From Planctomycetaceae bacterium (GTDB lineage: Bacteria > Planctomycetota > Planctomycetia > Planctomycetales > Planctomycetaceae): DNA of 64,000 nucleotides. The notes beneath the pieces are model-generated. The model searched no databases and was not told the origin of the DNA. It worked only from the letters and a program-made list of their open reading frames with translations. Position numbers and translations under genes: made by a program. Within the stretch, counting starts at the first letter, position 1, and the number at the start of each line of letters is the position of its first letter. The stretch spans positions 62,001 through 126,000 of the forward strand of contig JANQSH010000198.1 of assembly GCA_028284145.1 (NCBI GenBank), read 5' to 3'. This document shows positions 1 through 10,184 of this stretch, in pieces.

Positions 1-1239
1 TGCCGAGTGACCGACATCTGCTCTGGGATCCTTCAAAACCGGCCTGAGGGAGACACCTTGGGTAAATTTCGGTTGAGGCAATCCCGCCAGATCACAAAGC
101 GTTGGAAATGTGTCGAGCGTTTCTACTACTTCGTCGGTCGACTTGCCGGGCGACGCGATGCCAGGGTACGCAATGATCAAAGGTGATCGCAATGATTCCT
201 CAAACAGCGTGTGTTTACCCCACACGCCATGCTCGCCCAGGTGCCAGCCGTGGTCGCCCCACAAAATAATAATGGTGTTCTTATCCGCTCCGGTTTCTTT
301 GAGTTTCGCCAGCACTTTGCCGACTTGTGCGTCGGCGTAACTGACGCACGCAGCGTAATGGCGGCGGACTTTTGTCGCAAACTCGGCATCGGAATTCGGA
401 TTCCTGCCCCAGCGATTATACTTCATGAATTCGCCCGATCCATGCCATGTCGTCTTGCCACTCGGCTTGTTTGGATGAGGCGTCTTGGGGAACTCGGCAT
501 CGAGATACGGCTTGAGATATTTCGCCGGCGCACCAAAGGGAAGGTGTGGCCGCAGTACTCCGACAGTGAGAAAGAATGGTTTGTCACTGGCAGCAAGTTT
601 CTCCAATTGTCGCAAAGACTCGTCAATTGCTACGCCATCGGGGTAGATGTTGTCCGGACCTTCTTCCGCCTGCAATACATCCATCATGTTCGTTTTCTTG
701 CGAATCTCGCCGTGGGCCAAACCATGCATCCAACCGCGTGGGTGTTGCCATTTTCCGGCTGGCAGGAGATGGCGATCCCATGAATCGGGCATCTCCGGTT
801 TTGAGTCATCATTCCAGTCCGATCCACCGCGACCGCCGGGATGATGTGACACCTTTCCGACCGAAACGGTGGTGTAACCATGCTGGCGAAACCAGGCCGG
901 CATGCTGGGATGAATCGATTTCGGATCGGCTTTCAGTTGCGATGCCCGCGAAAACAGTGCATTGTTGCTTCCCGATCCATACCGTCCAGTCAGCAGTGTG
1001 AAGCGTGACGCTCCGCATGTTGGTGCCTGGACAAAGTGACGCTCAAACAGGCGTCCGCGCGCAGCCAGATCGTCGATATGAGGAGACTGGATGTAGTCGA
1101 CACCGTAACAGCCAAGTTCCGGCCGCAGGTCATCAACGCAAATCAGCAGCACATTCGGCTTGTCTTTTTCAGCGGAGACCAGATCCGAACCGGCAAAGCC
1201 AGTTAACAGTACGAGCAAACATAAGAGCCGGGCCATCAT
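1..1239 (-). CDS. Sulfatase, iduronate-2-sulfatase type (3' end outside window)
   Basis: Secreted type I sulfatase that hydrolyses sulfate esters, probably of sulfated polysaccharides. The reading frame is open from the start codon to the window edge, giving 413 residues. The N-terminus is a signal peptide (about residues 1-23). The metal-binding motif [12 protein letters not shown] lies at about 35-46, and C75 in CGASR is the cysteine converted to formylglycine in this family. [11 protein letters not shown] further on is typical of iduronate-2-sulfatase-like members. ATG at 1239 starts the signal peptide; the next codon is also ATG. Repeat copy 1 begins 74 bp upstream. The true substrate cannot be told from sequence. 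Confidence 0.9.
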   Translation of the reverse strand, partial: MMARLLCLLVLLTGFAGSDLVSAEKDKPNVLLICVDDLRPELGCYGVDYIQSPHIDDLAARGRLFERHFVQAPTCGASRFTLLTGRYGSGSNNALFSRASQLKADPKSIHPSMPAWFRQHGYTTVSVGKVSHHPGGRGGSDWNDDSKPEMPDSWDRHLLPAGKWQHPRGWMHGLAHGEIRKKTNMMDVLQAEEGPDNIYPDGVAIDESLRQLEKLAASDKPFFLTVGVLRPHLPFGAPAKYLKPYLDAEFPKTPHPNKPSGKTTWHGSGEFMKYNRWGRNPNSDAEFATKVRRHYAACVSYADAQVGKVLAKLKETGADKNTIIILWGDHGWHLGEHGVWGKHTLFEESLRSPLIIAYPGIASPGKSTDEVVETLDTFPTLCDLAGLPQPKFTQGVSLRPVLKDPRADVGHSA

Positions 1240-1312
1240 ATACCTTTCAAAATGGTCGCGGAGTTCTGAATGGCTCATTGTTCCAGGTTGTCGCCACAGA
1301 TTGCAACCGGTT

Positions 1313-1413
1313 AGAGCGTATTCCGCTCTTCCGTGCCGCGATGGTCATTGTTAGACCTGCAAACGAAGGCCCCCCACGAGCCAGAAACGTTCACGAAAAG
1401 GGAAACTGCGCTA
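1313..1413 (+). repeat. Dispersed structured element, copy 1
   Basis: About 101 bp. It starts with the 5' palindrome (here AGAGCGTATTCCGCTCT) and has the internal CCACGAGCCAGAAACG block and a 3' end GGAAACTGCGCTAG. It lies 74 bp upstream of the sulfatase start, antisense to that gene, and next to IS3 debris. Confidence 0.85.
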
Positions 1414-1542
1414 GCCCGGATATCCTCTTGCGGCAGGAGCGGGCAACCATTGCAATCAAACATCTGGTGGTTTGCAAAGGTGGAAAGCTTCCCTGCAGAT
1501 ATCTTTCTCGAAAAATAAGCAGGAGGCCTCGCATGTTTCACA

Positions 1543-1957
1543 CCCTTTTACAGGAGTCGTTGTGGACACGCTTGATGACCATGGTAATCTCCTGTCGTTC
1601 CTGGCTGGAAGCCGAAGGTTCCGTCCTGAGCCACTTGTCGTAGCTGACCCGACTGACCTTCAGCACACGATATTGCACCTGAACCGGTCATCGTTTGCGA
1701 TGCTCGAAAATGAACGCAAACCTCACCGATTTTCCTTTGCAAAGGCCACGCAGTGGCTTTCATGCCGCCTTCGGAGGGCCATCGCTTTTCCTGGAATATC
1801 ATGATCCATGCAGAGTTGCCGGTTTTCTTAGCACAGATGTTTGAGTTCGGCGCTGGTGGAAGCGTCATTATCGGAAATCGGCAATGTGCCGTCGGATTCG
1901 AATTTCTTCCGCCAGTTCCGGATCAGGGTATCACGGACTCCCGGATCCCTCCCGCAT
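1543..1957 (-). pseudogene. IS3-family transposase remnant: end of orfA and start of orfB
   Basis: On the minus strand from about 1957 the translation reads RDTLIRNWRKKFESDGTL, then after an acidic linker AELKHLC-stop-ENRQLCMDHD, and a few residues later VAFAKENR. This is the C-terminal half of an IS3 OrfA (helix-turn-helix and leucine zipper). From about 1735, in a shifted frame, VRFAFIFEHRKR-stop-PVQVQYRVLKV and then SRVSYDKWLRTEPSASSQER match the N-terminus of IS3 OrfB. In-frame stops, a frame change and loss of the DDE catalytic core show it is dead. The OrfB part breaks off at about 1543. Assignment is by motif recall; a search against ISfinder would settle the subgroup. Confidence 0.75.
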
Positions 1958-2095
1958 GGTTCGCTCAGTTATCTGACGCCGCAGGAGTTTGCGGCGAAGT
2001 GTGAGGAGCCGGACCCCGCTGGGGCTTTGGAGAAGTCCACAGTACTCCGTCCGGCTGGAAACCCAGACAAGTTTACCCAACTCCAAAGCAAGTGC
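1958..2095 (+). pseudogene. IS3-family transposase remnant: C-terminal end of orfB, opposite strand
   Basis: The plus strand reads LSYLTPQEFAAKCEEPDPAG, the usual C-terminus of an IS3-type OrfB (SLGYLTPxEFAxx), then runs into probable end-of-element sequence. It abuts the minus-strand orfA remnant at about 1957, so the two pieces point towards each other. Either two IS copies decayed here or one was internally inverted. No start codon or catalytic core remains. Confidence 0.65.
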
Positions 2096-2126
2096 TGGCG
2101 ATCACACATGAGAACTGAGTGGACGA

Positions 2127-2687
2127 TCAGTCTTCCATGATGTCCTTCTCTTTGCTTGCCGACAGGTCGTTGACCTTGCCTTCGTATTTCTTCGTTAAGT
2201 CCTGCACTTTGTCCCTGGTCTGGTCTCGATCGTCTTCGGTCATGCTCTTGTCTTTTTCCGACTGATCGGCATGCTTGTTGGCATCGCGGCGAATGTTGCG
2301 AATGGAGACCCGGGCTTCTTCAGCCAGTTCCTTCAATCGCGACACCAGTTGTCGGCGACGCTCGGTGGACAACGGCGGGATGTTCAGACGAATCAATCGC
2401 CCTTCCATATTCGGTGACAACCCGACATCACTCGATTGAATCGCCTTGGCAATGTCGTTGAGGACACCGTTATCGAACGGCCGAATCACGATCTGTTGTG
2501 GTTCCGGCACACTGATATTTGCCATCTGTTTCAAAGGAGTGGGGGAGCCGTAATAGTCGACGCGAATGGAATCGACCAGCCCCGGTGTCGCGCGTCCTGT
2601 CCGAAGCCCCTGCAATTGTCCCTGAAAAACCTGTACGGCCTTTTCCATCCGCTCTTCGGCGTCAAGGAGAATTTCATCCTGATCCAT
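2127..2687 (-). CDS. frr: Ribosome recycling factor
   Basis: Releases ribosomes from mRNA after termination, together with EF-G. From ATG at 2687 (MDQDEILLDAEERM) the protein has 186 residues, the usual family length, and contains the conserved GLRTGRATPGLVD and LNIPPLSTERRRQLV segments. A GAGGG ribosome site stands about 8-12 bases upstream; an earlier in-frame start would add 14 residues that are not family-like. It is the last gene of rpsB-tsf-pyrH-frr, 89 bp after pyrH. The C-terminal 25 residues are unusually rich in Lys, Asp and Glu. Confidence 0.97.
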   Translation of the reverse strand: MDQDEILLDAEERMEKAVQVFQGQLQGLRTGRATPGLVDSIRVDYYGSPTPLKQMANISVPEPQQIVIRPFDNGVLNDIAKAIQSSDVGLSPNMEGRLIRLNIPPLSTERRRQLVSRLKELAEEARVSIRNIRRDANKHADQSEKDKSMTEDDRDQTRDKVQDLTKKYEGKVNDLSASKEKDIMED

Positions 2688-2709
2688 GAGAAAACCCTCA
2701 CAAGGAGTT

Positions 2710-2726
2710 GTGATCGTCAAGATCAC
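2710..2726 (-). other. Small inverted repeat in the pyrH-frr gap
   Basis: GTGATC and GATCAC flank a 5-base loop, 22 bases upstream of the frr start. There is no T-run after it, so it is not a good terminator; it may be an mRNA hairpin in the frr leader. Confidence 0.3.
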
Positions 2727-2776
2727 CACAAATTAGCGGATTCCCGCCCCAAAGCAAAGCGAGGTGAGTCGAAGTC

Positions 2777-3544
2777 TCAGGAAGGGCCGGTTGACAATTC
2801 TGCCTCCGGCAGTACACGGGTCCCAATCTGCTCGCCGGCAATCACCCGCTCGACATTCCCTTCTTTCGCGTAGTTGAACACGACGATGGGGATTTCATGC
2901 TCCATGCAATGATGAATGGCCTGAGCGTCCATCACCTGCAGGTTCTGTTTCAGTACATCCTGAAACGAGATTTGAGAATAACGAACCGCGTGCGGATTTT
3001 TGACCGGATCATCAGCGTAAACGCCATCTACTTTGGTTCCCTTCAGCACAACATCCGCTTCGATTTCACGCGCCCTCAAAGCCGCTGCGGTGTCGGTTGT
3101 GACGAATGGGCTGCCCGTCCCCGCTGCAAGAATGACAACCCGCCCTTTTTCAAGATGTCGTACGCATCGCCGTCGAATGAACGGTTCGGCAACACCTTCC
3201 ATGCGGATCGCTGTTTGCAGTCGTGTCGGTACACCGACTTTCTCGAGTGCATCCTGCAAGGCGAGTCCGTTGATAACCGTCGCGAGCATCCCCATGTAAT
3301 GAGCGGTCGACGGATTGATTGCCGCACTGAGGGCCGAAAAATCCTTACCACGCAGGATATTGCCCCCACCACAGACGATCGCCAGTTCGACTCCGGATTC
3401 GACCACCCGCTTGATCTGTTCCGAGATCACAGCGACTTCGGCCATCGCAATGCCCGATTCCCCCCCGCGACAAAAACTCTCGCCACTGAGTTTCAGCAAG
3501 ACCCGTTTGTAACGGCCAACCTGTTCGGCATCCTTTTCGGACAT
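2777..3544 (-). CDS. pyrH: Uridylate kinase (UMP kinase)
   Basis: Phosphorylates UMP to UDP with ATP, in cytoplasmic pyrimidine nucleotide synthesis. The 255-residue protein is of the bacterial hexameric amino-acid-kinase fold. The phosphate loop LKLSGES is at about 17-23, CGGGNILRG lies about 40 residues later, and the C-terminal part carries [23 protein letters not shown] at 3544 is preceded by a GGAGAG ribosome site. It sits between tsf and frr as in most bacteria; a diverged repeat copy begins 20 bp upstream of its start codon. Confidence 0.97.
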   Translation of the reverse strand: MSEKDAEQVGRYKRVLLKLSGESFCRGGESGIAMAEVAVISEQIKRVVESGVELAIVCGGGNILRGKDFSALSAAINPSTAHYMGMLATVINGLALQDALEKVGVPTRLQTAIRMEGVAEPFIRRRCVRHLEKGRVVILAAGTGSPFVTTDTAAALRAREIEADVVLKGTKVDGVYADDPVKNPHAVRYSQISFQDVLKQNLQVMDAQAIHHCMEHEIPIVVFNYAKEGNVERVIAGEQIGTRVLPEAELSTGPS

Positions 3545-3563
3545 CGTGTGTCTCTCCGTCGAC

Positions 3564-3663
3564 TAGATCAGTTTACGTTATTGTGTGACGTTTCTGTCTC
3601 GCGGGAGTCTGTATTTGCTGGCCCAAAGCCATGCTACGCGGACACAAGAATGCGTCATACGAG
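3564..3663 (-). repeat. Dispersed structured element, copy 2 (diverged)
   Basis: Diverged minus-strand copy. In plus-strand reading it begins TAGATCAGTTTACG, then GTGTGACGTTTCTG, and ends near GCGTCATACGAGT. It matches the consensus along its full length but has lost much of the palindrome pairing. It lies in the tsf-pyrH gap, so it is probably transcribed in the pyrH leader. Confidence 0.7.
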
Positions 3664-3880
3664 TATCAAGGATAACTGGAACAACCCATGCGGCTGTTAT
3701 TTGAGCGGTTGTGGCGAAGCAGAAACAAAAATAGCCGGAGGATCGCTTGTGAATCCCATCGGCTTTGTGGACTCCACCTCGCTCGATGACTGACAGGATA
3801 TTTCAAAACCACTGGGTGCAGCAAATTCGCTCGTCAACTTCAAAGCGAACTCTCGCCACCAACCAGATAGGAAACTGGCA

Positions 3881-4717
3881 CTACAGTCCGATCACCCAGC
3901 GAACAAAACTTTTTGCCGTTAGACCCTTTTCCGCCAATGCCTGACTGACCGACTTCGAATCATCTTTGGCGAATGGCTGATTAACCAGCACACCCTGCTC
4001 GACATAGAAGTTGTTCATGCGGCCATCAACAATTTTGCCGATGATATTCTCCGGCTTGCCGGTCGCTTTTGCTTCTTCGGTGAGGCGGTCCCGTTCAGCC
4101 TGAACCGCTGCCGGGTCGAGATCGTCCGCCGTGGTGACGGTCGGCTTCAAGGCGGCAATGTGCATGGCAACATCACGCAACGTATCCGGATCGGACGATT
4201 CACCCGTCGCCGAAAACAGCACACCAGTCTTCCCATCGTGATGGATGTAACCGTTGACCGGACCTTCCAGGCGCGTCACACGTGAAACAACAATCTTTTC
4301 GCGGATTTTGTTGATCAGTTCCTCGTAGACCTGTTGCAACGTTTTGCCGTCCGAACCTGGAGCTTCCTGAGAAAGCAGATCGTCCGGGGTTTCGGCACCA
4401 GAACCGCTCAGTAGCTGCTGAGCGCAGGCATTTCCAAATGCAATGAAGTCTTCCGCGCCGGAAACCGGAGCCGACTCACATTGCACCTCGACCATGACTG
4501 CTTCGCTATAATCATCTTTGATAATCTGGAAGATGCGGCCTTCTTCGGTTGCATTGTCCTGCCGCTTCAGTTGGATCTTCTTGAACTCTTCCTTGAGGAT
4601 AGCAATCGCTTTGTCCTGATCACCTTCCGCCGCAACAAGCGCTTTCTTGCAATCCATCATGGGCAGGTCAGTGAGTTCGCGCAATTGCTTGACCGCCTGG
4701 GCTGTGATTTCCGCCAT
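3881..4717 (-). CDS. tsf: Elongation factor Ts
   Basis: Nucleotide exchange factor for EF-Tu. From ATG at 4717 it has 278 residues (family about 280). The N-terminal UBA-like domain contains the signature [12 protein letters not shown] at about 16-27, followed by the core and the C-terminal dimerisation region. An AGGAG ribosome site stands 12 bases upstream of this ATG, which decides against an upstream in-frame extension of about 56 residues. It is preceded by rpsB, with a 430-bp gap that holds repeat copy 3. Confidence 0.97.
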   Translation of the reverse strand: MAEITAQAVKQLRELTDLPMMDCKKALVAAEGDQDKAIAILKEEFKKIQLKRQDNATEEGRIFQIIKDDYSEAVMVEVQCESAPVSGAEDFIAFGNACAQQLLSGSGAETPDDLLSQEAPGSDGKTLQQVYEELINKIREKIVVSRVTRLEGPVNGYIHHDGKTGVLFSATGESSDPDTLRDVAMHIAALKPTVTTADDLDPAAVQAERDRLTEEAKATGKPENIIGKIVDGRMNNFYVEQGVLVNQPFAKDDSKSVSQALAEKGLTAKSFVRWVIGL

Positions 4718-4808
4718 GATCAAATTTTCTCCTGCATTTTGATGAGCCTGCTTTTGTTGTGTGGCTCTATTGATTGTCCTGTATGAAACATCATTGTTCG
4801 TATCAAAA

Positions 4809-4916
4809 ACGTGTGTTTCGCTTACCAGTATCCGCGATGAACGGATACTGGCCTGCCATTGCAGGCTCCCACGAGACAGAAGCATTTCACGAAAAAGTAA
4901 AAAGTAAACTGTTCTC
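4809..4916 (+). repeat. Dispersed structured element, copy 3 (diverged)
   Basis: Diverged plus-strand copy in the rpsB-tsf gap. The 5' palindrome is lost (GTGTGTTTCGC), but the central hairpin is intact (GCCTGC-CATT-GCAGGC), followed by CTCCCACGAGACAGAAGC and a 3' GTAAACTGTTCTCA. A 7-base insertion (TAAAAAG) lies near the 3' end. It is antisense to the operon and starts 92 bp upstream of tsf. Confidence 0.75.
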
Positions 4917-5148
4917 AGTGGACCGAATTCAACGCGAACAGTTCGGAGGCTGTGTCAACTCAGCCGTTCTTAAACTGTCTTCCAGGAATACGTCTATCAG
5001 GATTGACTGACGAACTTCCTGTCAAGGCGTTGAAACCTGGTTGTATCCGGTTCGGATCGCCTGCCGGTCCAATATCCTCAGACACGATTCAGGTAACACG
5101 TCACCGCAACACCCGATCGTCTGAGTTCGTTTCAACGATAGTATTCAA

Positions 5149-5889
5149 CTACAGTGTAGGAACGGGTTTGGGTTCCTCACCAACGGGTTGTTCATCCTTT
5201 TGTGGAACCTGAGAGCGGCCAGCCTTGATCGCGTCTGCCAGAAAACCAAGCATCAACCGAATTGAGCGAATGCTGTCGTCATTGCCAGGGATTGGCAGGT
5301 CAACAACATCCGGATCGGAATCGGTATCAATCAATGCGACAACTTTCGCACCAACGAGGTGAGCTTCGTGAACAGCGTTTTTCTCTTTTCGTGGATCAAC
5401 GACAACAATTGCTTCGGGGATACGATTCATATCCCGAATGCCGTTCAGGTTTCGATAAACCTTCCGTTTTTCCCGCATCAAGGTTGATTGCATCTTTTTC
5501 GAGAACTTGTCGATGTCTCCACTCTCTTCCAATGCTTCCAATTCTTCGAGGCGTTTCAGCCGACTGCGAACAGTCCGGAAGTTGGTCAACGTGCCACCCA
5601 GCCAGCGTTCATTCACATAGGGCATGCCACATTCTGTGGCCGCTTCCATCACCGGTTGAGCCGCCTGTCGTTTGGTGCCGGCAAACAAAATCAGGCTTCC
5701 CTGTGATGAAACTTTTTGCAGGTACCTGGTTGCTCGCAGCAGTCCACGGACCGTCTCCTTGATATCGATAATGTGAATCATGTTGCGGTGACCGTAAATA
5801 TAGGGCCGCATCTTGGGATTCCAGCGGCTCGTCCGGTGACCATAATGTACGCCTGCCTCAATAATGTCTTTGACAACGATTTCAGCCAA
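5149..5889 (-). CDS. rpsB: 30S ribosomal protein S2
   Basis: Component of the small ribosomal subunit. Family signatures: [20 protein letters not shown] near the N-terminus, [21 protein letters not shown] and the C-terminal [14 protein letters not shown]. The start is read as TTG at 5889, giving [18 protein letters not shown], because AGGAG lies 7 bases upstream and S2 proteins begin at this point. The longer frame adds 15 residues without family likeness. 246 residues, with a short acidic tail. First gene of rpsB-tsf-pyrH-frr. A TTG start in such a highly expressed gene is unusual. Confidence 0.96.
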   Translation of the reverse strand: MAEIVVKDIIEAGVHYGHRTSRWNPKMRPYIYGHRNMIHIIDIKETVRGLLRATRYLQKVSSQGSLILFAGTKRQAAQPVMEAATECGMPYVNERWLGGTLTNFRTVRSRLKRLEELEALEESGDIDKFSKKMQSTLMREKRKVYRNLNGIRDMNRIPEAIVVVDPRKEKNAVHEAHLVGAKVVALIDTDSDPDVVDLPIPGNDDSIRSIRLMLGFLADAIKAGRSQVPQKDEQPVGEEPKPVPTL

Positions 5890-6134
5890 GGTGATTCTCC
5901 TCTTATATTGACGCCCACCGCTGGCAAGCGGCACAGTCTGATATTCTCGATGAATTCCGGGAAGGCCCCATTCCGAGCCACAGACCGTTACAGCAAGTCA
6001 ATACTGCAAAGATGGTTAGGACAGTTCGAAGATGGAAAAAACGTTGGAATAACGCCTGATTTCGTCATCGTGGCACCACAAAGTTCACAACGAACCATGC
6101 TGGTTTTGCTGCCCCAAAAACTGGTAAGTGAAGT

Positions 6135-6163
6135 ATGGTAATGGGTTAGGGTGAGAACGTCAA
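6135..6163 (-). promoter_or_regulatory. Candidate promoter for the rpsB operon
   Basis: On the minus strand TTGACG (6158-6163) is followed by a 17-base spacer and TACCAT (6135-6140). It would give a leader of about 240 bases before rpsB, long enough for autoregulation by S2. The -10 box matches at only 4 of 6 positions, so this is tentative. Confidence 0.25.
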
Positions 6164-6175
6164 ACCCTGCTCCGA

Positions 6176-8452
6176 TCAGTTCTTCAGATTTTCATCGAGT
6201 GTCTCAACGGAAGTTGAACCGACGATTTTTGGAGTCTGAAGTTCAATTGCAGGCTTTCCACCCGCTTTGATCTGAATCGGAACCTCCCAAATGGTTTTGC
6301 CAAATTTGCAAAGTCCTCCAACTCCGTCGCGGCAATAAATGTAGTTCACACCCAACAGAATGATTTCTTCGCCGGTTGATTTTTTGAGCGGAATGGAAAA
6401 GGAGACCCGATTCCCGTCAACCCTGCCACGATGGCTCTTTCTCAAATGTTCGTCGTGGATCAGGACGGAGTTCTTTTTTTTGCCCGCCAGTTCCATCCGT
6501 CCGATCACCGGCGCCAGTTTATTGAGTTTGTACGGTGCAGGCAGATTCACCGAGACCACAATTTTCAGTTCTTCACCCGATTTCAATTCCTGCAATTCGA
6601 TCCTGATCACATCCTTTGCGTCAGCCAGTGATGTCGCTTTGGGTTTCGGCTTTTTCGGCGGCTTCAAGCCATCGATCTCAAATCGTGACGTCTTACCGGT
6701 TTTCAAGTCGTGTTTCAGCAGACGGTGATTGTTCGTATCGGCAATAATGAGGGTGCCATCATGCCACGTAATGCCATGTGGCTCGGACATCTTCAACGGT
6801 TGCAGAGAGTCCCCTGCTGTGCCATTACCGAGCAATGTTTCGACTTTGGCAAATTTCTTTTGCAACGTCAGCTTCCTGATTTTGTGATTGTACGAGTCGG
6901 CGACGTAGAGATGCGTACCATCGAAAGTGATTCCCAAAGGATGCTGCAAACGGGCATCCGGTCCCACACCATCTTTATCGCCAAATGTGAACAGCGATGC
7001 GCCTCGCGGCAACTCAAATGTACCGGCGATCGTGGTCACATCCTCCTCGTCATCCAACGGGATCTTGCGAATGGACGAACCTTCGCTGTCGCAAACATAC
7101 AGATATTTGCCATCGGAAATAATGCCGGAAGGCTGGGCCATTTCGCATTGCAGCCGCGAACCATTTATGATGTCTTCCCGCCCGTTACCGGCGTAAGTTT
7201 CAATGCGATTGGACCCAAGTTTATGACTCCACAATTGATGTGGTCCGGCCATGCAGATATAGAGGACGCCATCGACATGCTCTAATGCCCAGGGACTGGC
7301 CAACGCCGTCGTCTTGAGGTTCCCCCCAAAGAAGCGGTGACGCGCCTGGCTGCCTGTCCCCGCCAATGTCGCAACCTTTTTCTTTTTCAGGTCGATCATT
7401 CGGATCGAGTGGTTCTCGGTGTCGGCGACATACAGCGTCTCCTTCACTAAAACCATTCCTTGTGGGTGATCAAACATGGCTTCATCGTAGCTGCCATTCC
7501 TGTTGCCAGTCTGACCATTGCCAACAACGTCCAGTAGTTTGCCATTCAGTGTGGCGATGATGATCCGGTTATGGTTGCTGTCCGATATGAAGAGCCGTCC
7601 CCCTTTTCCATCTGCCAGCACTTTGCTGGGAAACAGCAGAGGCGTTTCCTTCATCTTTTCCCGTTCCAGATCAAAACGAATCGGCGTTTCGTCGAGCGTT
7701 CCTTTTGCATCATGGTGATCGACCAGTTTTTGAATGACGGTCTCGAACAACTGGCGATGTCCCTCGCCCGGTTGCCGACCACAAAAATAACCTTCGGGAT
7801 CGATCAGCGCGAGCGTTGGCCAGGATCGCGTGCCAAATTTTCGCCAGATCGTCATGTTGGCATCATTGACGACCGGGTGTTCAATCTCGTAACGCTGAAT
7901 CGCCCTGCGGATGTTCTCGGAATCTTTCTCGTTGTCGAACTTGGCGGAGTGCACACCAATCACGACAAGTTCGTTGGGAAACTTCTTTTCCAGATATTTG
8001 AGATCGGGCAGGGTGTGTATGCAGTTGATACAGCAATAGGTCCAGAAGTCGAGTAGTACGACTTTGCCGCGCAGGTCTTTGACACGAATCTCACCCGTCG
8101 TGTTTAACCACTCTGTCCCACCTTCGAGCATGCCATCGGGCAACTTGACCCGATTTGGAAACGGATTGGGTGGGATCACTTTGTCTCCTGCCTTTAATTT
8201 GTCCGGTTGTTCGGCTTGTTCTGAATCTCCCTTCGGCTGTTCGCTCGAACCATTCACGCGAGTCTTCCCTGGTTGATCTTTCGCGGCGGGGGATTCCTGA
8301 GCATTGGCCCATTTGCTGGCATGTGTCAGCCAGAATCCGCTCCCGACAATCAACATGAAACACAACAAAAGCGAGGAAAGCGATCCGTCGGTAATTCCTC
8401 CACCTCGCAACTGGGCAAATTCGGGTTGTCTGTTTCGTCCTGTTCGCAACAT
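6176..8452 (-). CDS. Thioredoxin-like / NHL-repeat protein (NHLRC2-like)
   Basis: 758 residues. An N-terminal membrane segment or signal anchor (about 25-43) is followed by a charged linker and a thioredoxin-fold domain (about 100-250) with the unusual motif CCINC at 140-144 in place of CxxC. A six-bladed NHL beta-propeller follows (about 270-600), with repeats such as LYVADTENHSIRMIDL and LYVADSYNHKIRKL. A C-terminal beta-rich domain ends the protein. The same architecture is known in animal NHLRC2 and many planctomycetes; the biochemical role is unsettled, perhaps extracytoplasmic redox or sensing. ATG at 8452 has AGGA 8 bases upstream. Repeat copy 4 starts 35 bp upstream. Confidence 0.85.
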   Translation of the reverse strand: MLRTGRNRQPEFAQLRGGGITDGSLSSLLLCFMLIVGSGFWLTHASKWANAQESPAAKDQPGKTRVNGSSEQPKGDSEQAEQPDKLKAGDKVIPPNPFPNRVKLPDGMLEGGTEWLNTTGEIRVKDLRGKVVLLDFWTYCCINCIHTLPDLKYLEKKFPNELVVIGVHSAKFDNEKDSENIRRAIQRYEIEHPVVNDANMTIWRKFGTRSWPTLALIDPEGYFCGRQPGEGHRQLFETVIQKLVDHHDAKGTLDETPIRFDLEREKMKETPLLFPSKVLADGKGGRLFISDSNHNRIIIATLNGKLLDVVGNGQTGNRNGSYDEAMFDHPQGMVLVKETLYVADTENHSIRMIDLKKKKVATLAGTGSQARHRFFGGNLKTTALASPWALEHVDGVLYICMAGPHQLWSHKLGSNRIETYAGNGREDIINGSRLQCEMAQPSGIISDGKYLYVCDSEGSSIRKIPLDDEEDVTTIAGTFELPRGASLFTFGDKDGVGPDARLQHPLGITFDGTHLYVADSYNHKIRKLTLQKKFAKVETLLGNGTAGDSLQPLKMSEPHGITWHDGTLIIADTNNHRLLKHDLKTGKTSRFEIDGLKPPKKPKPKATSLADAKDVIRIELQELKSGEELKIVVSVNLPAPYKLNKLAPVIGRMELAGKKKNSVLIHDEHLRKSHRGRVDGNRVSFSIPLKKSTGEEIILLGVNYIYCRDGVGGLCKFGKTIWEVPIQIKAGGKPAIELQTPKIVGSTSVETLDENLKN

Positions 8453-8486
8453 TTGGGCATCCTGACTTTGCTAGATGGGTCGATGT

Positions 8487-8591
8487 TAGAGCAGTTTACC
8501 TTCTGGTGTGACGTCTCTGGCTCGTGGGGGCCGGCCTGTGTTTGCAGGCCTGACGATGCCCATCGCGGCACAGAAGAACGTAATACGATCT
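8487..8591 (-). repeat. Dispersed structured element, copy 4
   Basis: 105 bp, same orientation as the NHL gene and in its likely 5' leader. The central hairpin is perfect (GGCCTG-CAAACA-CAGGCC in element orientation). The 5' palindrome has one mismatch (GATCGTATTACGTTC). Confidence 0.88.
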
Positions 8592-8923
8592 AAATCCAAA
8601 TGGATCAATTTCCTGAATGGATCAATATCGATTTTCGGAATGCGTCAGCTGAATGTTCATCACAATCAACAGCGTTCTCTTAGCTTATCATCCCTCTTCC
8701 CGTCGTAACACCGAACCAGATCCGGCTAAATCCAATAGATGCAAGATTTTTGTGTAAAAACACTTACGACAGAAGACTCACATCCAGATCTTCTGTAGGA
8801 CAGGACGACGTTTTCCGTTATTATTCTCTTCCCCATCCCTCTCTCACTCGTTCCTCTCGGGGCAATTTCCACTTCGATCAATCCTCCTCAATTACACACC
8901 TCACACTCTTATGGAATGGAACA
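8592..8923. other. Intergenic region, nothing recognised
   Basis: 332 bases between repeat copy 4 and the small lipoprotein gene, upstream of both flanking genes. It is AT-richer than its surroundings with pyrimidine runs. No clear promoter, RNA gene or repeat was seen. Confidence 0.5.
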
Positions 8924-9222
8924 ATGCGAAAGCTCGATCGCGCAATGCGATGCGCACGGTACGTGATGGTTGCGATCACTGGGCTGCTTTGCCTGCCGTC
9001 AATCGGATGCCAACTGATGAAGGATACATGCGCCAGATTCCCGACCATTCCAGAGATGGCACACAACTTGAAGCCGCATCGTCTGCAACGCCTCAATCGC
9101 TGGTCCGGTCCGGGGGAGCACCATTACTCCATCCCCGATCCGATCCCGGCGATTGATCAGGTCAGTGATGAGCATGGTCTGGTTCAGAGGCACAAGCCGC
9201 ACCCAGGAGCGGTCTTTCCCTT

Positions 9223-10173
<951 letters not shown>

Positions 10174-10184
10174 TTCACCCACAA

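Noticed and set aside
1841-2140. 99-codon plus-strand frame taken as a gene
   Set aside because: Only its C-terminal part matches IS3 OrfB; the N-terminal part is the antisense of the orfA remnant.
2897-3793. Open frame of about 298 codons on the plus strand
   Set aside because: Antisense to pyrH, a clear family member with a ribosome site; the composition is a mirror of that gene.
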